Shown here: positions 1 through 5,662 of the stretch, one piece after another
Position numbering within the stretch: position 1 is the stretch's first letter
How the letters are laid out: each line of letters begins with the position of its first letter
Source: Spirochaetaceae bacterium
GTDB taxonomy: Bacteria; Spirochaetota; Spirochaetia; CADAEX01
DNA: 7,269 bases
Direction: 5' to 3'
Assembly (NCBI GenBank): GCA_009778835.1
Contig: WRFK01000075.1
Coordinates: forward strand, 1 to 7,269
Translations under genes and position numbers: made by a program
The notes under the pieces: model-generated
The model's database searches: none
Told to the model about the DNA's origin: nothing
What the model saw: the letters and a program-made list of their open reading frames with translations, nothing else

Positions 1-684
1 AAAAAAGAGGATTTTGAACATCTTGAAAAAGCATTTGAAAGACTCTCGAAGAAAAACAGAACTCTCTTTGCAGTAGGAGATGGCAACCACTCTCTTGCTG
101 CAGCAAAAGAAGTATGGAATATTATAAAAAAGAAACCCGGCATACCAAAAGACCACCCTAGCCGCTATGCGCTTGTTGAAATCGTAAACATAAACAGCGA
201 TGGTCTTGCTTTCCATCCCATACACAGAGTTGTTTTTGATATTGACAGCGCTAAAATGTTAAGCGCTTTTGAAAAAGACCCACTAGTGGGAGGATGTAAA
301 ATAAATAAAATCAACTGCAGTAATGTAAAAACTCCAGAGGAAGCAAACAGAATAATTTTTGTCTCAGGAAAAAACTGCGGAGAGATCATATTGAAAGATG
401 AAGCGAATCTCCTGGCTGCAGAAAAACTTCAGATTTTCCTTGATAAATATCTTACAGGAATAAAAGAAGAAATCGATTATATCCATGGAGAAGAAGATCT
501 TATGCAGCTTTCAGAAAAAGAAAGCAATATAGGATTCTTGCTTCCATCAATAAGCAAAAAAACATTTTTTAGCCGCATAACAGCAAAAGGGGTTTATCCC
601 AGAAAAACTTTTTCAATAGGAGAAGCTATTGAAAAAAAATATTATCTTGAAGCAAGAATAATTGATCCTGCACTGATTGGCTAG
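1..684 (+). CDS. DUF1015 family protein, C-terminal part (5' end outside window)
   Basis: The reading frame is open from the first base, so the gene starts upstream; 227 residues are present, about half of the roughly 400 usual for the family. The sequence shows the family's hallmark GDGNHSLAAAK (about residues 26-36 of the fragment), then HPSRYALVEIVN and an FHPIHRVVF stretch. It ends in GVYPRKTFSIGEAIEKKYY, which matches the conserved DUF1015 C-terminus, so this end of the protein looks intact. The family is widespread in anaerobes and spirochaetes, and I know of no firmly established biochemical role, so none is assigned. It is probably cytosolic, since no signal or membrane segment is visible in the part seen. 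It is followed by 121 nt before ridA on the same strand, with no convincing terminator between them, so co-transcription with ridA is possible. The family call is sure; the function is unknown. Confidence 0.9.
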   Translation, partial: KKEDFEHLEKAFERLSKKNRTLFAVGDGNHSLAAAKEVWNIIKKKPGIPKDHPSRYALVEIVNINSDGLAFHPIHRVVFDIDSAKMLSAFEKDPLVGGCKINKINCSNVKTPEEANRIIFVSGKNCGEIILKDEANLLAAEKLQIFLDKYLTGIKEEIDYIHGEEDLMQLSEKESNIGFLLPSISKKTFFSRITAKGVYPRKTFSIGEAIEKKYYLEARIIDPALIG

Positions 685-805
685 CGCAAGGTAAGTGAAA
701 CTGTATCCAATAGATTTATGAAACAGGTTTAATTTTGTTTAACAAATTTATATTGGGCGCCGCCATCCATGCACAGGCTTACAGCAAACTATAAAGGAGA
801 AACAG

Positions 806-1198
806 ATGAAAGAAGTTATTAGACCAAAATCAGTGGCACAGCCAAATGGGCCATATTCACATGCAATTAAAACCGATAAATTAGTTTTTATTTCAGGGCA
901 AATTCCTGTTGACCCGGAAACAGGTTCAATAAAAGGAAATGATATTAAAGAGCAGACAGAAGCTGTTTTTAAAAATCTAAAAGCTGTTGTCGAAGCAGCA
1001 GGAAGCTCAATAGATAAAATAGTAAAAACAACTTGTTTTCTAAAAGATATGAGCGACTTCCAGGAATTCAACAAAGTATATGAAGCTTTTTTTAAAGCCA
1101 ACTCCCCGGAGTCTTTTCCTGCACGCTCAACTCTTGGCGGGCTGCAAATCCCCAAAGGCTCCCTTGTTGAAATAGAAGCTGTAGCAATTTGCAATTGA
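806..1198 (+). CDS. ridA: RidA family reactive imine/enamine deaminase
   Basis: This 130-residue protein has the full length and motifs of the YjgF/YER057c/UK114 (RidA) family. In known members a cytosolic homotrimer hydrolyses reactive enamine/imine intermediates such as 2-aminoacrylate, released by PLP enzymes like threonine/serine dehydratase, which protects other PLP enzymes. Visible landmarks are PNGPYSHA (13-20), FISGQIP (28-34), and FPARSTL (104-110) with Arg107, which aligns with the substrate-carboxylate-binding Arg105 of E. coli RidA. VEIEA (121-125) follows, with Glu122 aligned to E. coli Glu120. The position of E. coli Cys107 is Thr109 here, a change I would not read as loss of function. 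The start is supported by AAGGAGA at 794-800, five bases before the ATG. No convincing promoter is visible in the 121-nt gap upstream; a 13-nt dyad (734-746) lies there. Its stop codon lies inside the -35 box of the next gene's promoter. Confidence 0.93.
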   Translation: MKEVIRPKSVAQPNGPYSHAIKTDKLVFISGQIPVDPETGSIKGNDIKEQTEAVFKNLKAVVEAAGSSIDKIVKTTCFLKDMSDFQEFNKVYEAFFKANSPESFPARSTLGGLQIPKGSLVEIEAVAICN

Positions 1199-1223
1199 CA
1201 GCACATCATAAAAGGTGTATAAT
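1195..1223 (+). promoter_or_regulatory. Consensus sigma-70 promoter for the HicB-like gene
   Basis: A perfect -35 TTGACA (1195-1200) and a perfect -10 TATAAT (1218-1223) are separated by exactly 17 bp, an ideal match to the housekeeping promoter consensus. The -35 box contains the ridA stop codon TGA (1196-1198). Transcription would be expected to begin about 6-8 nt after the -10, at roughly 1229-1231, while the HicB-like ATG is at 1232. The transcript would therefore have essentially no leader. The only Shine-Dalgarno-like sequence (AAAGGTG, 1211-1217) lies upstream of the predicted transcription start and would be absent from this mRNA. The boxes and spacing are seen directly; the start site is inferred. 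Confidence 0.85.
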
Positions 1224-1250
1224 AACATGAAATGAAAACAAATATACCTT
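1212..1250. promoter_or_regulatory. Candidate operator: dyad spanning -10 box and start codon of hicB-like gene
   Basis: AAGGTGTAT (1212-1220) is repeated in inverted form as ATATACCTT (1242-1250), with 8 of 9 positions matching. The dyad is centred at 1231, on the predicted transcription start and ATG, and its arm centres are 30 bp apart, about three helical turns. The left arm overlaps the -10 box. Since the downstream gene encodes a protein with a helix-turn-helix, and HicB proteins of this architecture are known to repress their own promoters, an autoregulatory operator is a reasonable inference. In a read-through RNA from ridA the same arms could pair and hide the AAGGTG element. It could also be chance in AT-rich DNA. 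Confidence 0.4.
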
Positions 1251-1660
1251 GCAAAATTTCTTTTTCCAAAACCGACAAGTGTTGGTATGTTGAATCCCCC
1301 GGGCTTTATGATGGTTATATGACCTATGGCAATACATTGGAAGAAGCAAAAAGTATGGCAGTTGAAGCTGTTTCAGGGCTTTTAGAAACTTATCTTGAGC
1401 ATGGAGACAAATTCACAATACCAAAAGGAAAATCTTCTCCTGATTGGTATAATATTGAGATAGAACCCAGTATGGCTTTTGCCCTTTGGCTCCGCAATGC
1501 CAGGATTTCGAATAACATGACACTTGCTGAAGTAGCGGAAAAAATGGGGGTTAAATATCAGGTTTACCAGAAACTTGAAAATCCACAAACAGCAAACCCA
1601 ACGCTTAAAACACTTAAAAAACTTGAGACAATATTCGGTCAGGAATTAGTTTTGGTTTAA
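1232..1660 (+). CDS. HicB-like antitoxin/regulator with C-terminal helix-turn-helix, no HicA partner
   Basis: The 142-residue product has the two-part architecture of HTH-bearing HicB antitoxins. Residues 1-60 match the HicB partial RNase-H-like fold (CWYVESPGLYDG, then TYGNTLEEAKSMAVEAVSGLLETYLEHG). A proline/glycine linker (64-72) follows. Residues 85-138 resemble a Xre-type HTH (WLRNARISNNMTLAEVAEKMGVKYQVYQKLE and on to LKKLETIFG). Such proteins normally bind and neutralise the mRNA-cleaving toxin HicA and repress their shared operon. The ATG at 1232 is chosen because the HicB domain begins at once. An ATG at 1227 reads only ATG AAA TGA, whose TGA overlaps the 1232 ATG. No HicA-like ORF (a dsRBD-like protein of about 60-80 residues) lies on either side: ridA is 33 nt upstream and a convergent ATPase gene ends 17 nt downstream. 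It may be an orphan antitoxin retained as a regulator. Confidence 0.8.
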   Translation: MKTNIPCKISFSKTDKCWYVESPGLYDGYMTYGNTLEEAKSMAVEAVSGLLETYLEHGDKFTIPKGKSSPDWYNIEIEPSMAFALWLRNARISNNMTLAEVAEKMGVKYQVYQKLENPQTANPTLKTLKKLETIFGQELVLV

Positions 1661-1677
1661 ACAGTGCGGACAAACTA

Positions 1678-2868
1678 TTATTTCAACAACCAATCAAAAA
1701 CATTTAGTTGCTTTATTCCGTTATGCGAAGTTTTTGCATGAAAATCCCGTGTTAAAAGAAACTTGGGGTTATGATCTTTAACAGCATTAAGAGGAGCAAG
1801 TTCTCTTTCAAGAGTTGCTCCATCTGCAACAGTATCGGCAACCTGATAATATTCTATCCCTTCGATTCCCTCGGTTACAAAATCAATTTCTTTATTATCT
1901 ATTTTTCCTATATAAATTTTGTAACCACGCCTTATTAGTTCAAGATATACGATATTCTCAAGTATATGCCCTCTGTCTGCCTTTTTACCGCCAAGCAAAT
2001 AATAGCGCAAACCAATATCAACAAGATAATATTTATCCAATGTTTGTAAATGCTTTTTCCCTTTTATATCATACCTGCCTGCTTTGTAAAGAATATAGCT
2101 GCTGCGGAATGCATCCAGATAATTCTCTATTGTCAGCGGCAACATTTTTATACCATCAGATGTCATGGTATCGCTGATTTTTTTTATTGATGCCAAATTA
2201 CCGATATTATCAGCCATAAATTTTATAACGCTTTCAAGCCGGCTGACATCCCGTATCTTTTTGTTCTCAACCACATCTTTAAGAACTATTGTATTGTATA
2301 TTCCTCCCAGATAGTCTCTTATTTGTTTTTTATTGCCATCAAGCTGCAGGGAATAGGGAAAGGAACTATTTTCCAGATAATTGCGGAATGTATCTTCGAT
2401 GTTTCCGGTAAAAGCCGAAGAATGATATTCCTTAAAAGATAACGGCAGCAGATGTATTTCAACATAACGCCCCGAAAGTAACGTTGCCCACTCGCCGGAT
2501 TGCATCTTTGAGTTTGAGCCCGTAAGGTATAAATCAACATTTTTTTTAATAAAAAGCCCATCTGCTGCTTTTTCAAAATCAGCAACATTTTGTATTTCAT
2601 CAATAAATATGTAATTTTGTTTACCCATGAGCATGCGGCTGTTTATGTATTGATAAAGATTACGCCATTCTAAAAGCTTTTCATATGCAGGGTCTTCAAG
2701 ATTTATACTCTGGATTTGTTTGGGGAGAACTCCATTTTTAAGCAATTCTGCCTGATACAGCTCAAATAAAGTAGATTTACCGCAACGGCGAACTCCTGTT
2801 ACTATTTTTATGAGCTGCTTATCTTTAAATCCAAGTAATTTGTTAAGATATTCCGGTCTTTGTATCAT
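1678..2868 (-). CDS. AAA-type ATPase with DUF4143 C-terminal domain
   Basis: The 396-residue protein has the two domains typical of this family. Residues 1-190 form an AAA_14 P-loop domain with Walker A GVRRCGKST (25-33, Lys31), Walker B YIFIDE (86-91, Asp90/Glu91), a sensor-like YLTGSNSKM (114-122) and LSGRYVEIHLLPLSFKEY. From about 200 on is the DUF4143 region, with ENIVYLELIRRGY (304-316), KEIDFV (326-331) and YYQVADT. This spacing resembles the PD-(D/E)XK nuclease-like core often noted in these proteins. ATP binding is well supported; the substrate and cellular role are not established for the family. The frame is open to a TTG at 2901, but that codon lies inside the promoter. The ATG at 2868 starts where the family does (MIQRPEYL) and has GGTG five bases upstream. 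It converges on the HicB-like gene with 17 nt between the stops and no visible terminator. No homologue sits nearby, so it looks like an accessory insertion. Confidence 0.88.
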   Translation of the reverse strand: MIQRPEYLNKLLGFKDKQLIKIVTGVRRCGKSTLFELYQAELLKNGVLPKQIQSINLEDPAYEKLLEWRNLYQYINSRMLMGKQNYIFIDEIQNVADFEKAADGLFIKKNVDLYLTGSNSKMQSGEWATLLSGRYVEIHLLPLSFKEYHSSAFTGNIEDTFRNYLENSSFPYSLQLDGNKKQIRDYLGGIYNTIVLKDVVENKKIRDVSRLESVIKFMADNIGNLASIKKISDTMTSDGIKMLPLTIENYLDAFRSSYILYKAGRYDIKGKKHLQTLDKYYLVDIGLRYYLLGGKKADRGHILENIVYLELIRRGYKIYIGKIDNKEIDFVTEGIEGIEYYQVADTVADGATLERELAPLNAVKDHNPKFLLTRDFHAKTSHNGIKQLNVFDWLLK

Positions 2869-2883
2869 ATTTACACCATTTAT

Positions 2884-2912
2884 ATTATACTGTAAAAACA
2901 ATACAAAATCAA
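2884..2912 (-). promoter_or_regulatory. Sigma-70-like promoter of the DUF4143 ATPase
   Basis: On the - strand a perfect TATAAT (2889-2884) follows TTGATT (2912-2907, 4 of 6 matches to TTGACA) with a 17-bp spacer. The predicted transcription start is near 2877, only about 9 nt before the ATG at 2868. The weak ribosome site GGTG (2877-2874) would lie at the very 5' end of the mRNA. The -10 box falls within one copy of a 15-bp direct repeat, which suggests that the promoter is regulated. Confidence 0.65.
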
Positions 2913-2940
2913 CAACTTTTATCGCTTATACTGTAAAAAC
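2885..2940. repeat. Two identical 15-bp direct repeats in front of the ATPase gene
   Basis: TTATACTGTAAAAAC (+ strand) occurs at 2885-2899 and again, identically, at 2926-2940, a period of 41 bp or about four helical turns. On the - strand this reads GTTTTTACAGTATAA. The proximal copy runs through the 3' end of the spacer and most of the -10 box; the distal copy lies just upstream of the -35. Each carries a short TAC-N-GTA dyad. The arrangement fits paired binding sites for a repressor or activator, or a tandem duplicated promoter fragment (the distal copy would give TATAAG). Which protein would bind is not shown. Confidence 0.6.
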
Positions 2941-3029
2941 TTAAAATATGCGATTAAGACCATTTTGTAGTCTTTATCATCACTTTATGAAAGAGAAAAT
3001 TTTAATAAATTTGTGGGGAGCATCATCCC

Positions 3030-3061
3030 AATAAAAAAGGGGTTATGTTTCAATAACCCCT
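3030..3061 (-). terminator. Rho-independent terminator after the exported beta-barrel gene
   Basis: On the - strand AGGGGTTAT (3061-3053) pairs perfectly with ATAACCCCT (3046-3038) around a 6-nt loop, giving a 9-bp stem. It is followed at once by a run of T residues (TTTTT, then ATT, 3037-3030). It lies 47 nt after the stop codon of the 3109-3657 gene and is the strongest terminator in the window. It should insulate the ATPase gene from transcription coming from parE-parC. The 2902-3029 stretch beyond it holds the ATPase promoter region and nothing else recognisable. Confidence 0.9.
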
Positions 3062-3108
3062 GCTAATTCGTAATTTTACGATTGTATTTGCGTCAGACTA
3101 ACAATCTA

Positions 3109-3657
3109 TTAGAAAGTATATCCCATACCAAGATAGGGGAAAAAACCTACGCTTGTACCAAATTCACCATCATAACTAAAAGTCCAATCAATTATTGGTT
3201 TCTTTTTACCAACGATAACTGGCACTTTAATTCCCGGTTGAAGGAAAAAACCACCTTTCTCACCAACATCTATTTTCCAACCCAATCCGGGGGAAACAAG
3301 AAAGCCAGTGGTTCCAACCCAATCATTACCTGAATATTTCTGGCCAGCATAAGTAAAAGAATAATCTTTAATACCGGAATTGTAGCCATAACCAAGAGCA
3401 ATTTCAGCAAAAAATGTATTACCCCATGGATAATAACGTCCAAAACCACTAATTCCCCAGTTATTCCAAACAATTAAAGTATTGACATACGCATGCACGC
3501 CAACTGAAAGATTGGAAGATATCATATACTCATATCTCGCACCAACCCCAAAAAAGTTAAATTCTCCGGAAACCCAATTCTGCTGGCTATCGGCCTGTGC
3601 AAAAGCACCGCCAACAACTACAGTTGCAATAATAAGGAAAAAAATAAACTTTTTCAT
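3109..3657 (-). CDS. Small exported beta-barrel-like outer membrane protein
   Basis: The 182-residue product begins with a clear signal peptide: MKK, a hydrophobic core (4-17), and a likely signal peptidase I site after AFA (18-20). The mature part, about 162 residues, is rich in glycine and aromatic residues and shows alternating amphipathic stretches separated by short polar turns. Examples are SVGVHAYVNTLIVW, TFFAEIALGYGY, GFFLQPGIKVPVIV and GFFPYLGMGYTF. It ends in a C-terminal phenylalanine preceded by Tyr-Thr, as in the beta-signal read by the BAM machinery. An eight-strand outer membrane barrel is a fair inference; no specific family, ligand or transport role can be named. Similar small proteins with this kind of signal peptide are common in Treponema. 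The start is well supported by AAGGAG (3671-3666), eight bases from the ATG. It lies 79 nt after parC on the same strand, with a leader carrying two stem-loops, and ends at a strong terminator. Confidence 0.82.
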   Translation of the reverse strand: MKKFIFFLIIATVVVGGAFAQADSQQNWVSGEFNFFGVGARYEYMISSNLSVGVHAYVNTLIVWNNWGISGFGRYYPWGNTFFAEIALGYGYNSGIKDYSFTYAGQKYSGNDWVGTTGFLVSPGLGWKIDVGEKGGFFLQPGIKVPVIVGKKKPIIDWTFSYDGEFGTSVGFFPYLGMGYTF

Positions 3658-3682
3658 ACCAAAAACTCCTTGTGCGGGATTA

Positions 3683-3721
3683 AAGTCTCCGCAGACTTAC
3701 TCCAAGGCCCATGCAGGCCTT
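3683..3721 (-). other. Two short stem-loops in the parC / beta-barrel gene intergenic leader
   Basis: In the 79-nt gap after parC there are two perfect 6-bp hairpins. AAGGCC pairs with GGCCTT (3704-3709 with 3716-3721, 6-nt loop), and AAGTCT pairs with AGACTT (3683-3688 with 3693-3698, 4-nt loop). In the - strand direction neither is followed by a proper U-tract, so they are not convincing terminators for parC. They could be mRNA processing or stability elements that let the downstream gene be expressed differently from parC. On the + strand the first is followed by TATTTTT, but no + strand gene ends here. No good sigma-70 promoter for the downstream gene is visible. Confidence 0.35.
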
Positions 3722-3736
3722 TATTTTTACAAATTG

Positions 3737-5662
3737 TTATTTTTGTTTTCGTTTTTCCGAAATAAATTTACAAGACTTTACTTCTCTTGTAGTCAGCCTT
3801 ACGCCTCCTGCCTTAAGCCCTTTTACAAGATAATCAGTAATATTAAAACTTTCTTCCAGAACTTTCAACCTGGGAGCAGGAGCATACATAAGATATATCC
3901 TGCCTGCTTCTTTGGTTGTAATATAAACCAATTTTGCGTTATCCGGAATAAGATTATATGATTTGTCCAAAATAAATTTTTCGATTTTGCATCTCTTGAT
4001 ATACAAAGCATCATTTTCATTGCTTTTATAAAGAATTGTAAAAACAACATCTGCCATTTCGTCTTTTTCAGCCATTGCGCAATAGAGCATCCCTTTATCT
4101 ACAAAAACCCTGTCCGGAACATTCATAACAAGATAGGAACCGTTTTTCTTTATAACAAGCACGCGGTCATAAACAGAAACATCAAAAAGAGCATCCCCGG
4201 AAGCAACTTCGTAACCAAGGTATCCTGTGCTATTATCATAGCGGAGCTTAAGAGTTCTTATTGCAGCTTCTCTTGCATCAACTTTTTCAAAAGATTTTAT
4301 GGTAGTATTTCTTTTATAAGAAGCTCCGTACTTTTCTTTTACATTGGAAATAAAAGCAAGCGCATATTCTTTAATATGGGAAAGATGATATTTTATCTCT
4401 TTTAACCTGTCATTGATCTCTTTTATTTCCTGTCTGACTTTATTTATATCATAAAGAGAAATCCTGCGAATTGGAATTTTTAAAAGCTTATCAACATCTT
4501 CTTCTGTAATATCATTTTTTACAAGATGAAGATATGGTTTAAAACCTGTTATAACTGCTTTTACAACTCCATCCTGGGTTTTCATCTGTTCTATTTTTTT
4601 GTAAATCCTTTCTTCTATAAAAATCTGTTCAAGGGTTTTCGCATGAAGCTTTGCTCTAAGGTTTTTTTCCTCCAGCTTAAGCTCCTGGGTAAGCACATCA
4701 ACAAGCTGAAGGCTATAATAATTTATTACTTCGCTTACTGTCATTTGAACAGGTTTTCTGTCTTTTATTACAAGAAGGTTTACAGATATCGAAGTTTCAC
4801 AATCTGTAAAAGCATAAAGAGCATCAACAACATCATTTGTTAATACTCCTCTTGGAAGCCTTATTTCTATCTCTACCTTATCTGTAGTAAAATCATTTAT
4901 CGATGCAACTTTGATTTTATTCTTTCTTACTGCTGCTTCGATGGAGGTAATAATACTTTCGCTTGTATGACCAAACGGAAGTTCTGTTATTACAATTTTT
5001 TTGGGATCGCTTGTATCCAGCTTTGCACGAACAAGAACCTTGCCGTTGCCTTCCTCATAATTCGAAACATCAACTATTCCACCTGTTGGAAAATCCGGAT
5101 AAAGATTAATCTTTTTTCCTTTAATGGCAGCAGCAACAGCATCAAGCGTTTCACTAAAATTATGCGGCAATATTTTTGTGGACATTCCTACTGCGATTCC
5201 TTCTGCTCCCATAAGCAGAAGAACAGGAATTTTTGACTGGTAGACAACCGGTTCTTTATTCCTTCCATCATACGAGGGTTCATATTCTGTAATGGAAGGG
5301 TTTATCATAACTTCTTTTGCAAGAGGAAGCAGGCGGCACTCAATATATCTTGCGGCAGATGCCTCGTCGCCGGTATAAATGTTTCCGAAATTACCCTGCT
5401 TATCTATAAAGAGATCTTTGTTTGCAAGAACAACAAGCGCAGAATTGATTGACTGGTCTCCATGCGGATGGTATTTCATGCAGTGCCCTACTACATTGGC
5501 AACTTTATGGAATTTTCCGTCATCCATCTCTGCAAGTGAATGGAGGATTCTTCTTTGTACTGGTTTTAATCCATCTGCGATATCAGGTATTGCCCTGTCT
5601 TTTATAACATACGATGCATATTCCAAAAAATTAAATTCAAACAGATTTTTTATGAATGCCAT
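3737..5662 (-). CDS. parC: DNA topoisomerase IV subunit A (GyrA/ParC family, short C-terminus)
   Basis: This is the DNA breakage-reunion subunit of a type IIA topoisomerase; with ParE it passes one duplex through another, chiefly to decatenate chromosomes. The 641-residue product shows the winged-helix core (IPDIADGLKPVQRRIL 25-40), KYHPHGD (63-69), and ASAARYIECRL with catalytic Tyr106 after Arg105. Ile164 in GMSTKILPHN aligns with the DNA-bending Ile. A tower/coiled-coil region (about 320-450) follows, then a divergent C-terminal domain (about 478-632). DGRNKEPVVYQSKIPVLLLMG and DALYIKRCKIEKF resemble Bacteroidetes/spirochaete ParC, not GyrA, and no GyrA-box (QRRGGKG) is present. It is shorter than E. 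coli ParC (752) or GyrA (875). The ATG overlaps the parE stop by one base (TAATG), with GGAG at 5677-5674, so translation is probably coupled. The site after HGD reads QSINS, unlike the quinolone-binding Ser/acidic pair. The alternative name GyrA is unlikely. Confidence 0.88.
   Translation of the reverse strand: MAFIKNLFEFNFLEYASYVIKDRAIPDIADGLKPVQRRILHSLAEMDDGKFHKVANVVGHCMKYHPHGDQSINSALVVLANKDLFIDKQGNFGNIYTGDEASAARYIECRLLPLAKEVMINPSITEYEPSYDGRNKEPVVYQSKIPVLLLMGAEGIAVGMSTKILPHNFSETLDAVAAAIKGKKINLYPDFPTGGIVDVSNYEEGNGKVLVRAKLDTSDPKKIVITELPFGHTSESIITSIEAAVRKNKIKVASINDFTTDKVEIEIRLPRGVLTNDVVDALYAFTDCETSISVNLLVIKDRKPVQMTVSEVINYYSLQLVDVLTQELKLEEKNLRAKLHAKTLEQIFIEERIYKKIEQMKTQDGVVKAVITGFKPYLHLVKNDITEEDVDKLLKIPIRRISLYDINKVRQEIKEINDRLKEIKYHLSHIKEYALAFISNVKEKYGASYKRNTTIKSFEKVDAREAAIRTLKLRYDNSTGYLGYEVASGDALFDVSVYDRVLVIKKNGSYLVMNVPDRVFVDKGMLYCAMAEKDEMADVVFTILYKSNENDALYIKRCKIEKFILDKSYNLIPDNAKLVYITTKEAGRIYLMYAPAPRLKVLEESFNITDYLVKGLKAGGVRLTTREVKSCKFISEKRKQK

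Noticed and set aside
734..746. 13-nt dyad TTTGTTTAACAAA upstream of ridA
   Set aside because: It consists only of short AT-rich arms with no U-tract or aligned promoter boxes, and is likely by chance at this base composition.
748..1278. 176-codon open frame on the - strand opposite ridA
   Set aside because: It is antisense to a well-supported ridA, has no family resemblance and no ribosome site; it is a coding shadow.
1661..1677. Bidirectional terminator between the convergent hicB-like and ATPase genes
   Set aside because: The 17-nt gap and adjacent coding ends hold no stem of useful length followed by a T-run.
2869..2901. Upstream TTG start adding 11 residues to the ATPase
   Set aside because: The codons lie inside the predicted promoter (-10 at 2884-2889) and the family begins at MIQRPEYL, so the ATG at 2868 is preferred.
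3704..3729. Hairpin plus TATTTTT as a + strand terminator
   Set aside because: No + strand gene ends here; both neighbours are on the - strand, where the T-run is on the wrong side.
3482..3961. 159-codon open frame on the + strand across the beta-barrel gene, the gap and the parC 3' end
   Set aside because: It overlaps two real genes antisense and has a composition unlike a protein; no ribosome site or known motif.
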